The notes beneath the pieces are model-generated. The model saw nothing but the letters and a program-made list of their open reading frames with translations. It made no database searches and was not told where the DNA came from. Positions 9,854-18,378 of a DNA stretch of 64,000 nt are shown here, piece after piece. Position numbers and translations under genes: made by a program. The stretch comes from Thermoflavifilum sp. (GTDB lineage: Bacteria > Bacteroidota > Bacteroidia > Chitinophagales > Chitinophagaceae): positions 1,674,001 to 1,738,000 of the forward strand of contig NZ_CP063141.1 in the NCBI RefSeq assembly GCF_014961315.1, read 5' to 3'. Each line of letters begins with the position of its first letter. Positions within the stretch are counted from its first letter, which is position 1.

Positions 9854-9885
9854 CAAAGATAGGAGAATTTATGAAACCATACCAA
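9854..9885 (-). promoter_or_regulatory. Promoter of the rpsF-rpsR-rplI operon
   Basis: On the minus strand a TTG (-33) is followed, after 21 bases, by TATCTTTG, an exact TAnnTTTG -7 element. The predicted start of transcription is about 20 bases before the rpsF ATG. The spacing and both boxes fit the consensus recognised by the Bacteroidota primary sigma factor. Confidence 0.65.
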
Positions 9886-9918
9886 GACAATCTGTCAGCA
9901 TCCGCCGGTGGCATAGGG

Positions 9919-9945
9919 TTTGAAAACGGGCAAGTCGTAGTTTTG
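9919..9945 (+). promoter_or_regulatory. Candidate promoter of htpG
   Basis: TTTG at 9919-9922 and the exact -7 element TAGTTTTG at 9938-9945. The 15-base spacer is a few bases shorter than usual. The -7 box ends 20 bases before the htpG ATG. I see no CIRCE-type inverted repeat that would indicate HrcA control. Confidence 0.45.
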
Positions 9946-9965
9946 CCTGCAAAATCCAGATTGCC

Positions 9966-11816
9966 ATGCAAAAAGGTCAGATTCGCGTTCACACGGAAAA
10001 TATTTTTCCTATTATTAAAAAATTCCTCTACTCTGAGCATGAAATTTTCCTGCGGGAACTCATCAGCAACGCTGTGGATGCCACACAAAAGCTGAAGATG
10101 CTGGCCAACAGCGGCGAATTTAAAGGTGAATTAGGGACTTTAGATATCGAGGTGAAATTAGATGTAGCCCAGCGCACCCTGACCATTTCCGATCGGGGGA
10201 TAGGGATGACCGCCGAAGAGGTGGATCGCTACATCAATCAGGTGGCTTTTTCCAGTGCAGAAGAATTTCTCAGTAAATACAAGGGCGACGGCGCTTCCAT
10301 CATCGGACATTTCGGATTGGGTTTTTATTCGGCATTTATGGTTAGTGAACGGGTGGAAATTCTTACCCGTTCTTATCGTGATGAGGCTCAGGCAGTTCGC
10401 TGGATATGCGATGGAAGTCCTGAATACGTTCTCGAAGAAGCCGAAAAGCCATGGCGGGGAACCGATGTCATCCTGCACATTCATGAAGATAGCCGCGAAT
10501 TTCTGGAGCCCGAACGCATCCGGACTATTTTATTGAAATACTGCAGATTTTTACCGGTTCCGATTTATTTTGAAGGAAAGCAAATCAACAACACCGAACC
10601 CATCTGGGTGAAAAGGCCGTCAGAGCTTACTTCTCAGGATTATCAACAATTCTACAAAGAATTATACCCCTATCATGAGCCGCCGCTATTCTGGATTCAT
10701 CTGCATGTCGACTATCCTTTTCATTTAAATGGGGTACTCTATTTTCCCAAAATCACCCATAGCTTCGATATTCAAAAAGACAGAATTCAGCTTTATTGCA
10801 ACCAGGTATTCGTGACTGATGAGGTAAAAGATATTGTGCCCGAATTTTTAATGCTTTTACATGGTGTGATCGATTCGCCTGATATTCCCTTAAATGTAAG
10901 TCGCAGCTATTTGCAGGGCGATCCAAATGTACGCAAGATCAACAGCCATATTACCAAAAAAGTGGCGGATAAGCTGGAGGACATCTTCAAGCAAGATCGG
11001 AAGGAATTAGAAGAAAAATGGGAATACATTGGTTTGTTTGTGAAATATGGCATGATGACCGACGATAAGTTCCGGGAAAGGGCACAGACGTTTTTACTCA
11101 TGCAGGACGCCTTTGCTTCAGCAACCTGGTACACGCTGTCTGAGTATCGCGAAAAAGCAGCTTCCTTACAAACCAATCCGGATCGTAAGCTGGTAATTTT
11201 GTACACCACCGATCCAGTCCAGCAATACAGCTACCTGCAGGCTGCGCGCGAAAGAGGTTATCTGGTGGTGAAGCTTGATTCGATTATTGATGCGGCTTTC
11301 ATCCAGGCGATGGAAGAGAAATGGGACGATGTGGTGTTTACGCGTGTGGATGCAGATATTCCAGAGCGGTTGATCAAACGGGAAGAAAGCTCGCATAGTG
11401 TGCTCACTGCCCAGCAGGAAGCCCGGTTAAAGGAGCTATTTGCAAAGGAGATACCCGAACCTTCGTATCGCGTGGAACTGAAGGGACTTTCACCCGATAC
11501 CCAACCCGTGGTGGCCACCAGACCCGAAATGAGTCGCCGATTGAAAGAAATGGCGGCTATGAGTGGACAGGCTGCGAGCTGGTACGGAAAGATTCCCGAT
11601 GAAGTGGTGCTCACGGTGAATACCAATCATCCGATATTTCAGCAGATTCTGCAAGAAAGCCGTGAAGAACAGCAGCGAAAAATGATTCGCAATCTGGCCG
11701 ATCTGGCCTTGCTTTCGCAGCAAATGCTCAACGGTGAAGCACTGAACCGTTTTATCCAGCGGAGTATTGAGCTGATGGGTGGCATCAAAAAATCATCTAT
11801 CATTCTGCCTTCCTGA
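9966..11816 (+). CDS. htpG: Molecular chaperone HtpG (Hsp90 family)
   Basis: A 616-residue bacterial Hsp90. The N-terminal GHKL ATPase domain has all its motifs: ELISNAVDA (catalytic glutamate and Mg-binding asparagine), DRGIGM, and GHFGLGFYSAF for the ATP lid. The middle domain has the conserved SRSYLQGD segment with the catalytic-loop arginine. The C-terminal part supports dimerisation. It lacks the charged linker of eukaryotic Hsp90. It is a single gene, divergent from rpsF, with the convergent permease gene ending 14 bases after its stop. Confidence 0.97.
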   Translation: MQKGQIRVHTENIFPIIKKFLYSEHEIFLRELISNAVDATQKLKMLANSGEFKGELGTLDIEVKLDVAQRTLTISDRGIGMTAEEVDRYINQVAFSSAEEFLSKYKGDGASIIGHFGLGFYSAFMVSERVEILTRSYRDEAQAVRWICDGSPEYVLEEAEKPWRGTDVILHIHEDSREFLEPERIRTILLKYCRFLPVPIYFEGKQINNTEPIWVKRPSELTSQDYQQFYKELYPYHEPPLFWIHLHVDYPFHLNGVLYFPKITHSFDIQKDRIQLYCNQVFVTDEVKDIVPEFLMLLHGVIDSPDIPLNVSRSYLQGDPNVRKINSHITKKVADKLEDIFKQDRKELEEKWEYIGLFVKYGMMTDDKFRERAQTFLLMQDAFASATWYTLSEYREKAASLQTNPDRKLVILYTTDPVQQYSYLQAARERGYLVVKLDSIIDAAFIQAMEEKWDDVVFTRVDADIPERLIKREESSHSVLTAQQEARLKELFAKEIPEPSYRVELKGLSPDTQPVVATRPEMSRRLKEMAAMSGQAASWYGKIPDEVVLTVNTNHPIFQQILQESREEQQRKMIRNLADLALLSQQMLNGEALNRFIQRSIELMGGIKKSSIILPS

Positions 11817-11830
11817 GTAATGCTGGATAT

Positions 11831-13108
11831 TCATTCATAACGCAAGGCTACAATGGGGTCAAGACGTGCCGCCTTCATAGCCGGATATACGCCTGCCACC
11901 AGGCCTACGGCCGCACAAAGGGCTATGGCACCACCTATCCATACCCAGGGGATAATGAAACCAGCGTGGAGCAACAGCGATACCAGATTGCCAATGGCAA
12001 TGCCAAGCAAAATACCCAGTGCACCACCTAAAAGACTGATGAGGATGGATTCATACAAAAACTGATTACGAATCACCTGTGCAGTTGCACCGATAGCCTT
12101 GCTGACGCCGATTTCACGGGTGCGCTCAGCCACTGCAACCAGCATGATGTTCATCAACCCGATTATCGAACCCAGCAGCGTAATCAATCCCACACCGAAT
12201 GTGAGGAAACGCACTTTCTTTAAACTGCCAAACAACATATCGGCAAGCGTATCACTCCGTGTGATGTAAAAATTATCGGCCTCATTCAAAGCTAAATGCC
12301 TGATGAGGCGGAAAGTTCCTGTAGCTTCGTCAATAGCCGTATTCAACAGGGCAATCTGAGGCACCATTACGCCAATCTGAAATGAACTGTTGCTGCTGAT
12401 GGGATAGACCCGACGTACGTTGTTGAGCGGAAGAATCACCAGATTATCGGCACTGAATATGCCAGTGTTCCCGACGGATTTTAAAACGCCTACGACCCGA
12501 TATTTTACCATGCCAATGCGGATATCTTTTCCTACGGCGGCCATGGGATTCGCATCGAATAATTTCTGTGCAATATCATGACCGATAACGGCCACATTGG
12601 CGCCACTCTGCAATTCATCGGGATTCAAGTTGCGTCCGGCATCAAAATCAAATCCATTAATCTTTACATAATTTTCATCGGCTCCCATGACCGAGACGTT
12701 GGGATTGGTTTTTTTGTCTTCGAAATAAACCGTGGCCGTTCCAGAAGCCCGGTAAGAAATACTTACAATAGCGGGAAAACGAAAACGTTGTTTGAAGGCA
12801 AGTGCCTGTTCGTAAGTAATAGGCTGGTTGCGGTTGGATGTTTTTACCTTTTGCCTGGTTGATCCTTTCTGGGCTTGTTGCTGGTTCCCTCCAATAAAAA
12901 TCCGCATTTCCCAGCTACGAATCACAAATCCATTGGCGCCCATTCGGGCGAAATTGTTATAAATAGAAGTACGGATACTGTCGATAGCCGTAATAATGCC
13001 CACCAGCGCCGTAATACCCAGCGCAATGATGGCAATGGTGAGTCCTGTACGCAGTCTGTTGCCTTTTACGGAACGGAATGCCAGAAACAAATTATCAGAG
13101 AATTGCAT
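11831..13108 (-). CDS. ABC transporter permease, MacB/FtsX type
   Basis: A 425-residue permease with four membrane segments in the MacB arrangement: one at about residues 18-40, a large periplasmic MacB_PCD domain (about 45-285), then three helices ending in a FtsX domain. The cytoplasmic motif AERTREIGVSKAIGA and the final PIVALRYE are diagnostic for this family. Such permeases pair with an ATPase to drive lipoprotein trafficking, peptide export or mechanotransmission, but no ATPase gene lies next to this one, so its partner and substrate are unknown. Its end faces the end of htpG. It is separated from the TPR gene by a terminator. Confidence 0.88.
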   Translation of the reverse strand: MQFSDNLFLAFRSVKGNRLRTGLTIAIIALGITALVGIITAIDSIRTSIYNNFARMGANGFVIRSWEMRIFIGGNQQQAQKGSTRQKVKTSNRNQPITYEQALAFKQRFRFPAIVSISYRASGTATVYFEDKKTNPNVSVMGADENYVKINGFDFDAGRNLNPDELQSGANVAVIGHDIAQKLFDANPMAAVGKDIRIGMVKYRVVGVLKSVGNTGIFSADNLVILPLNNVRRVYPISSNSSFQIGVMVPQIALLNTAIDEATGTFRLIRHLALNEADNFYITRSDTLADMLFGSLKKVRFLTFGVGLITLLGSIIGLMNIMLVAVAERTREIGVSKAIGATAQVIRNQFLYESILISLLGGALGILLGIAIGNLVSLLLHAGFIIPWVWIGGAIALCAAVGLVAGVYPAMKAARLDPIVALRYE

Positions 13109-13230
13109 AGGCTATTTCCCATTCAACCGATTAAAATTACTAAAAAACATCGGCGTTGCGGATGGCAAGGGTTAAATGGTCAATTGATGGTATCAACGGC
13201 AATTCAAATGGATGAAGAAATAAAAACAAA

Positions 13231-13256
13231 CCCCTTCTTCCGGACAGAAGAAGGGG
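13231..13256 (-). terminator. Rho-independent terminator of the TPR gene cluster
   Basis: A perfect 10-bp stem (CCCCTTCTTC and GAAGAAGGGG) with a six-base loop. Read on the minus strand it is followed by TTTGTTTTTA. It lies 36 bases after the stop of the TPR gene and ends that minus-strand transcript before the permease gene. Confidence 0.8.
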
Positions 13257-13291
13257 CTATAGGCAATTGGATAAGCTAAGCAAGCAATATG

Positions 13292-15118
13292 CTATCCGCC
13301 GCTTTGTTTCTTTTTCTTTTCGTATTCGCGCATTCTGGCATTGTATTCATCTAATTGCTTGTAGTAGTCCAGGATTTGTTGCGATGTGGTATCTCCCGGA
13401 TTGAGCTTAAGGGCTTTCTGGGCGAAGCTGGTGGCGCCTTCACGATTTTTAGCATGCAGATAATTCACCGCAATCTGGCTGTAAATCTGGGAAGCGAGCT
13501 GCGGATTATAGGTGGCCAGTTTCTCGGCATACGTGCTTGCCCTGTCATAATCGTTTTTCGTGAGATAAGATGCAGCCAGATAATAATATACACGTGTAAT
13601 CTGCGTTTGATTCTCTGCATTCACGGTGTCCACCAGGCTGAGGTATTTGAGAAGGGGGTCAATAGCGAGGCCTACCGGGCCGGTTGAAGCGGTATCTTTC
13701 ATCATCAGGGCCTGTCCCCAGTAATAATAAGCCGTACGCTGGTTGGGTTTTTCGGGGAATTTCTTTGCCATTTCTTGAAATACAGCAACTGCGCTATCGG
13801 GCTCATCGCTATACATCAATGAAAAGCCATACCAGAAATAATCTGCCACCTGTGCCTGTCCGTCGGCAATGTTTAGAATCTTTTTGTAGTAAAGTGCCGC
13901 TCCCCGGAAGTTATCTTGCTTACGGAGATCTTCAGCGATGCCCCGAAGGGCGTTCAGGTCCTGAGTCGTATCAGCTTCTATGGCTTTAGCGAAATAGATA
14001 TTGGCCAGTGAGTCCTGATTCAGTTTCATCAAGATCTGGGCATAGGTCTGGTAATCAAACTTGGCAAATTTTGGATCGGGATGGCGCGAGAAATAAATAT
14101 CCATATTTTTCTTGGCATCCAGCGAGTCGCCCAGTGCCAGTTCACTCACGGCAATCAGTTTATACAGCCGGGTCTGGGTTACGTCGTTCACTTGATTCAT
14201 GATTTCATTTGCCTTTTCAATGGCCTGGCGATATTTCGTGGTATCGTGTTGCAGCAGGCCCTGAGTATAAAGCAGGTCCACCAGGTTTACCTGAGCATTT
14301 ACCTTATCGTCGGCTAATTGCATGTATTGATTGATGTATTGTTCGGCTGAATCCAGGTTACGAAGCCGGTAGTATTCATACAGGTGCAGGTATGCAGGTG
14401 GATAGTTGGGATTAGCGTCAATGGCTTTATGATAAAACTCCAGTGCATTATCAAATGCACGTGCACTCATCAGCACTTCGGCATATTTGTCGTATGCCTG
14501 GGCGTCTTTGGGGTCGGCATAAAAAGCATTTTGGTAGTTGGTAGCCGCATCGCCCGCGCCGCCTGGCAATTGTAACTGGGCATCGGCCAGAGCGATGTAA
14601 TCATCGGCTGTGAAAGTATATTTTTTGTTCTTTCGGTCATTTTTCATTTGCAGGAGCAGGTCGATAGCATAACGATTGTCGGCATTGGGTGATTGAGCTG
14701 TAGCTTCAAGGATGGCGCGCATGACTTCGAAATCACGCCCTTTTGAAGCGTCATAAGCTTGCTGAATTTTTGTTTTGGCATCATCATATTTTCCATTGAG
14801 GATATCGAGGCGAGCCAGCCCCACGGTATTCAGGGGTGACCCCGGATTCACCTGTAATCCTTGTTGAAAATCCATTCTGGCAGAGTCGGCCAGATCCAGC
14901 CCCAGATCGGCAAGGCCCAGGTAATAATAAGCCCTGTCGTCTTTGGGATGGTTAGCCAGGTATTGTTGCAGGATCTGCTTGGCCGTCCGGAATTTCTGAT
15001 ACTTGAGATTCTGGATGGCATCATCCACACTCTGGGCATGAACAGCCGCGACAGTGGCCAGAAAAGCCAGCACCATTGCAAACTTCGTGATAAAACGCAT
15101 CTTCATTGTGTATTTCAT
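13292..15118 (-). CDS. Exported tetratricopeptide-repeat protein
   Basis: A 608-residue protein with a signal peptide (hydrophobic stretch FAMVLAFLATVAAVHA, cleavage expected before QSVDDA) followed almost entirely by TPR-like helical repeats, for example DDRAYYYLGLADLGL and PPAYLHLYEYYRLRNLD. It ends with a charged EYEKKKKQSGG tail. Methionines at residues 1, 5 and 7 are all possible starts. It lies 24 bases after the PstS-like gene in the same direction, and a terminator follows it. In other Bacteroidota a TPR protein of this kind sits beside a PstS-like lipoprotein and ExbB/ExbD/TonB genes; those transport genes are not here. A scaffold or envelope role is inference. Confidence 0.8.
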   Translation of the reverse strand: MKYTMKMRFITKFAMVLAFLATVAAVHAQSVDDAIQNLKYQKFRTAKQILQQYLANHPKDDRAYYYLGLADLGLDLADSARMDFQQGLQVNPGSPLNTVGLARLDILNGKYDDAKTKIQQAYDASKGRDFEVMRAILEATAQSPNADNRYAIDLLLQMKNDRKNKKYTFTADDYIALADAQLQLPGGAGDAATNYQNAFYADPKDAQAYDKYAEVLMSARAFDNALEFYHKAIDANPNYPPAYLHLYEYYRLRNLDSAEQYINQYMQLADDKVNAQVNLVDLLYTQGLLQHDTTKYRQAIEKANEIMNQVNDVTQTRLYKLIAVSELALGDSLDAKKNMDIYFSRHPDPKFAKFDYQTYAQILMKLNQDSLANIYFAKAIEADTTQDLNALRGIAEDLRKQDNFRGAALYYKKILNIADGQAQVADYFWYGFSLMYSDEPDSAVAVFQEMAKKFPEKPNQRTAYYYWGQALMMKDTASTGPVGLAIDPLLKYLSLVDTVNAENQTQITRVYYYLAASYLTKNDYDRASTYAEKLATYNPQLASQIYSQIAVNYLHAKNREGATSFAQKALKLNPGDTTSQQILDYYKQLDEYNARMREYEKKKKQSGG

Positions 15119-15142
15119 TTTTTATGAACAATGATGGATAAT

Positions 15143-16054
15143 TTACCGAATGGTGGCATCCCGGAATACAATATTCATCAATGCCGGGAATAGCCGATAT
15201 TTTGCAATTATCAACTGCCCCTTGTCACTTGCTAAAAAATTGACAAACCCCGTACCTAATCCATAATAGGGTTCCCGCAAAATAAAATAAAATGCTCGAG
15301 TTAAAGGATAACTTTTTAGGGCGATGTAGTATTGATAGGGTTTAAAGTATCGGGTTTCATTTGCAGTCTTTAATCCCACCACCCGCACTTTTTTCAGAAA
15401 CGACAGGCCGAGGGAATCGTAAGGGTCGGAAATCCAGCTTACGCCAATCATCCCGATTGCATTGGGGGTGGATGCCACATAATCCACCACTTCCGAAGGG
15501 CCATGAGCGGCCATCGCATAAGCCGGCAGCGGTTTACCGTGATTGATGGAGTCGATGATAAATCGTACCGTGCTGGAATTTTGTTCGTCGAAAACCAGCT
15601 GGATGGGCTTCCCGTGATAGTCGCCGGTGGTGATTTTGGCCAGTTCATCCACCGTCATATTTGTATCGGGATTAGCAGGATTCACAATCACAGCAATGGC
15701 GTCCCAGGCAAGAATCTTACTTACGATGGGTTCGTGAATGCTCCTGAAATAAGCCTGTTCCTGCTCGTTCAAATCGCGGGTAACAATAATCAGTCGTGCA
15801 CTATCGTTCAACAGGTCTTTAAAACAATCGGCTTCAGGTTTGTAGGAGGCAATGATATGTGCTTGCGGATGCTGGGTTTCAAACACTTTGATTTCTGAAT
15901 CCATCAGCGGTTCATAGGAAATATCCACGCTGATATGGATAGTCCCCGACGTGGTGGTATCGGCAGGATGCTTGGCCTGCTGATTACAGGATATCCAGCA
16001 AAAGCCAGCCAGCCATAAGGCGATCCATGCAGATATGATTTTTCGCAATTTCAT
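15143..16054 (-). CDS. PstS-like periplasmic substrate-binding lipoprotein
   Basis: A 303-residue protein with a lipoprotein signal ending at Cys23 (CWISC; the -3 tryptophan is unusual for a lipobox). The mature part is a PBP-like domain of the PstS family: a TxxDxN-like region (VTRDLNEQEQ), IVNPANPD, VFDEQNSSTVRF, and a C-terminal FILREPY...GTGFVNFLASDKGQ segment typical of PstS-like proteins. No pstCAB genes are adjacent, so high-affinity phosphate uptake is not supported. It lies between a small membrane protein (20 bases upstream) and the TPR gene, probably in one transcript. Confidence 0.82.
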   Translation of the reverse strand: MKLRKIISAWIALWLAGFCWISCNQQAKHPADTTTSGTIHISVDISYEPLMDSEIKVFETQHPQAHIIASYKPEADCFKDLLNDSARLIIVTRDLNEQEQAYFRSIHEPIVSKILAWDAIAVIVNPANPDTNMTVDELAKITTGDYHGKPIQLVFDEQNSSTVRFIIDSINHGKPLPAYAMAAHGPSEVVDYVASTPNAIGMIGVSWISDPYDSLGLSFLKKVRVVGLKTANETRYFKPYQYYIALKSYPLTRAFYFILREPYYGLGTGFVNFLASDKGQLIIAKYRLFPALMNIVFRDATIR

Positions 16055-16074
16055 TGGAAATAATTAACAAAATC

Positions 16075-16314
16075 TTAATGATCACGTCCTGAAAAAGAAA
16101 AAAATGATTTCCAGCCTTTGATGATTCTGTATGTTCCATAAATCAATACAATCGCGCCAAACACATCCACAAAGGTGTTATCCAGCGAAAAATGCAGGTG
16201 TAGCTGTTCATGGAAAAGCAATACCAGAGCAACACACACATAACAAAGGCCCATCAATCCATTGATCATGGCGCTCAGTTTTTTGCTTTTTTGTCGGTAT
16301 GGTTCCATACGCAA
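16075..16314 (-). CDS. Small two-helix membrane protein, unknown function
   Basis: A 79-residue protein that I do not recognise. A basic N-terminus (residues 1-14, RQKSKK) is followed by two hydrophobic segments, about 17-34 and 44-65, and a short basic-to-polar C-terminus. The topology suggests both ends in the cytoplasm. It lies immediately upstream of the PstS-like lipoprotein and TPR genes on the same strand, 20 bases apart, so it appears to be the first gene of a three-gene unit. The shared transcript suggests a shared envelope function, but nothing in the sequence identifies it. Confidence 0.65.
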   Translation of the reverse strand: MRMEPYRQKSKKLSAMINGLMGLCYVCVALVLLFHEQLHLHFSLDNTFVDVFGAIVLIYGTYRIIKGWKSFFSFSGRDH

Positions 16315-16427
16315 GCCGGCAATTATACAAAAAGATTTTCACTCGCTTCCTGTTGCCTTCGTTGAAAAGATGAAATCAGATGGTATTTTCCACAGCCTAT
16401 TTTCAGGTCTTATGCCGGGAAAGCGAT

Positions 16428-16435
16428 TAACTTTG
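16428..16435 (+). promoter_or_regulatory. Candidate -7 element for the phosphatase-hisS unit
   Basis: TAACTTTG, an exact TAnnTTTG match, 67 bases before the ATG of the phosphatase gene. I see no clear TTG at -33. The leader would be about 60 bases. Confidence 0.35.
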
Positions 16436-16502
16436 CCGCCGGAAGTTCATCCAGGGCATCTGGAAATGGCCATTTGATAGGCATTTTAAAAAGAGATATG
16501 AC

Positions 16503-17012
16503 ATGAACAATGAACCTGCGCGGGTATTGATGGTTTGTCTGGGTAATATCTGTCGGTCGCCGATGGCAGAGGGTATCTTCCGAAAGCTGGCTGGAGATTA
16601 TGGCTTGGCTGTTGAGGTGGATTCGGCGGGTACGAGCGACTGGCATGCGGGGGAAATGCCCGATCGGCGGGCTATTGCAACGGCTCGCCGGCATGGAATC
16701 GATATTAGCAGTCATCGTGCCCGACCCTTTAGCAGGGCGGATTTTGACCGATTCGATTTTATTTTCGTAATGGATAGGGACAACCTGCATGAGGTAACAC
16801 GGCAGGCCCGTAATGAGGCTGATCGCAAAAAGGTATTTATGCTCACGGAAGCACTTTCTCCTCAACGCCCGGTATCTGTTCCCGATCCCTGGTTCGATGA
16901 TGCCCTGTTTGAACCCGTATTTCAACAAATCCAGGCCGCCAGCGAAGCCTGGTTGAAAAAATGGATCGCTCATCCTGAAATGATGAACACGAATCGTTAT
17001 TCACATGATTAA
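16503..17012 (+). CDS. Low-molecular-weight protein-tyrosine phosphatase
   Basis: A 169-residue LMW-PTP. The P-loop VCLGNICRSP carries the nucleophile Cys12 and Arg18 of the CX5R motif, and the general-acid aspartate is in DPWFDD near residue 127. The region SAGTSDWHAGEMPD is also typical. Enzymes of this family dephosphorylate protein tyrosines or, in some species, arginines; the substrate is unknown here. The last eight bases overlap the start of hisS, indicating translational coupling, although no functional link between these two is known to me. Confidence 0.92.
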   Translation: MNNEPARVLMVCLGNICRSPMAEGIFRKLAGDYGLAVEVDSAGTSDWHAGEMPDRRAIATARRHGIDISSHRARPFSRADFDRFDFIFVMDRDNLHEVTRQARNEADRKKVFMLTEALSPQRPVSVPDPWFDDALFEPVFQQIQAASEAWLKKWIAHPEMMNTNRYSHD

Positions 17013-18378
17013 ACCTGCTCTACCCAAGGGTACCCGTGATTTTACTCCCGAAGCGGTGCGGAAAAGGAGATATCTTTTTCAAACCATTCAACACTGCTTT
17101 GAAGTTTTCGGCTTTGAACCGATTGAAACGCCGGCCATGGAAAATTTAAGTACTCTGCTGGGCAAGTATGGTGAAGAAGGTGATAAGCTGATCTTCCGGA
17201 TTTTGAATAACGGCGACATTTTGCCGATTGCTCGCCAGGCCCGCGATAATCGCGAACTGGCCAATTTGCTCTGTGAAAAAGCGCTTCGCTACGATCTCAC
17301 CATTCCTTTTGCCCGTTTTGTGGTGATGAACCACCATCAGTTGGTGTTCCCATTCAAACGATACCAGATCCAGCCGGTGTGGCGGGCCGACAGGCCCCAG
17401 AAGGGGCGATACCGGGAATTTTACCAGTGCGATGCAGATATTGTGGGGAGTCGTTCGTTATTGAATGAGGTAGAGCTGGTACGCCTGTACCAGCAGGTAT
17501 TTACCCGGTTGTCGTTGCGGGTGCAGATTCGGATCAACCACCGTAAATTGCTTCAGGCCCTGGCTGCATGTTCTGGCGATCCGGCCTGGATGGGATGGAT
17601 CACCACAGCCATCGATAAGCTCGATAAAATACCGGTCGCCGAAGTGGAGGCCGAGTTGCGCCAGAGGGGGCTGGATGACGAGGCCGTCAAGCTGGTGCGG
17701 GCCTACGTGGATTTGCCCGGCGAACCATCGGAGGCTTTTCCTGCCGTCTTAACGCTTTTACGCCAGCATCCCGACGCCGTGGAAGGCGTGAAAGAGCTGG
17801 AATTTATCCTGCATCATGTGGCTTCATCGCCCCATGATCAGGCCCCGGTAAGGGTGGATTTCATGCTGGCGCGCGGGCTGGATTATTATACCGGCACCAT
17901 CCTCGAAGTGAAGTCGGAGGAGCTGGCTATGGGTAGTTTGGGTGGGGGAGGTCGATATGACAATCTCACGGGTTTATTTGGGCTTCCCGATGTGCCGGGC
18001 GTGGGTATTTCTTTTGGTGTCGATCGCATTTACGATGTCATGGAGGCCTTGCAGCGTTTCCCGGCTGACACCCGGCAGGCGACGCAGGTGCTCTGGTTGC
18101 GCATGGATGACGCCTGGCTCACTCAGGCGCTGGAATATGTGATGCAATTGCGGGCGCAAGGCATTTCGGCCGAGATTTATCCGGATGCCATTAAAATGGA
18201 TAAGCAGCTCAAATATGCCAGTAAAAAAGGCATTCGTTTTGCCGTGATGATGGGCTCGCGCGAATATGAACAGCAGGCGGTGAGCTTGAAAGATCTATGG
18301 AACGGCCAACAGGAACAGGTTCCGCTTCATGAACTCGTGCCCATGATACAAAAGAAGATTCAGGAGTTGCCGGCTTGA
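17005..18378 (+). CDS. hisS: Histidyl-tRNA synthetase
   Basis: A 457-residue class II synthetase charging tRNA-His. It starts KPALPKGTRDFTPE. Class II motif 2 is visible as the RYQIQPVWRADRPQKGRYREFYQCDADI region. The histidine-binding motif LARGLDYYTGTILEV and GGGGRYDNL are intact, and the GVGISFGVDRIYDVM motif 3 is present. The C-terminal anticodon-binding domain closes the protein. The start overlaps the phosphatase gene. The final 19 bases overlap the convergent dsbD coding sequence, so no room exists for a terminator between them. Confidence 0.97.
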   Translation: MIKPALPKGTRDFTPEAVRKRRYLFQTIQHCFEVFGFEPIETPAMENLSTLLGKYGEEGDKLIFRILNNGDILPIARQARDNRELANLLCEKALRYDLTIPFARFVVMNHHQLVFPFKRYQIQPVWRADRPQKGRYREFYQCDADIVGSRSLLNEVELVRLYQQVFTRLSLRVQIRINHRKLLQALAACSGDPAWMGWITTAIDKLDKIPVAEVEAELRQRGLDDEAVKLVRAYVDLPGEPSEAFPAVLTLLRQHPDAVEGVKELEFILHHVASSPHDQAPVRVDFMLARGLDYYTGTILEVKSEELAMGSLGGGGRYDNLTGLFGLPDVPGVGISFGVDRIYDVMEALQRFPADTRQATQVLWLRMDDAWLTQALEYVMQLRAQGISAEIYPDAIKMDKQLKYASKKGIRFAVMMGSREYEQQAVSLKDLWNGQQEQVPLHELVPMIQKKIQELPA

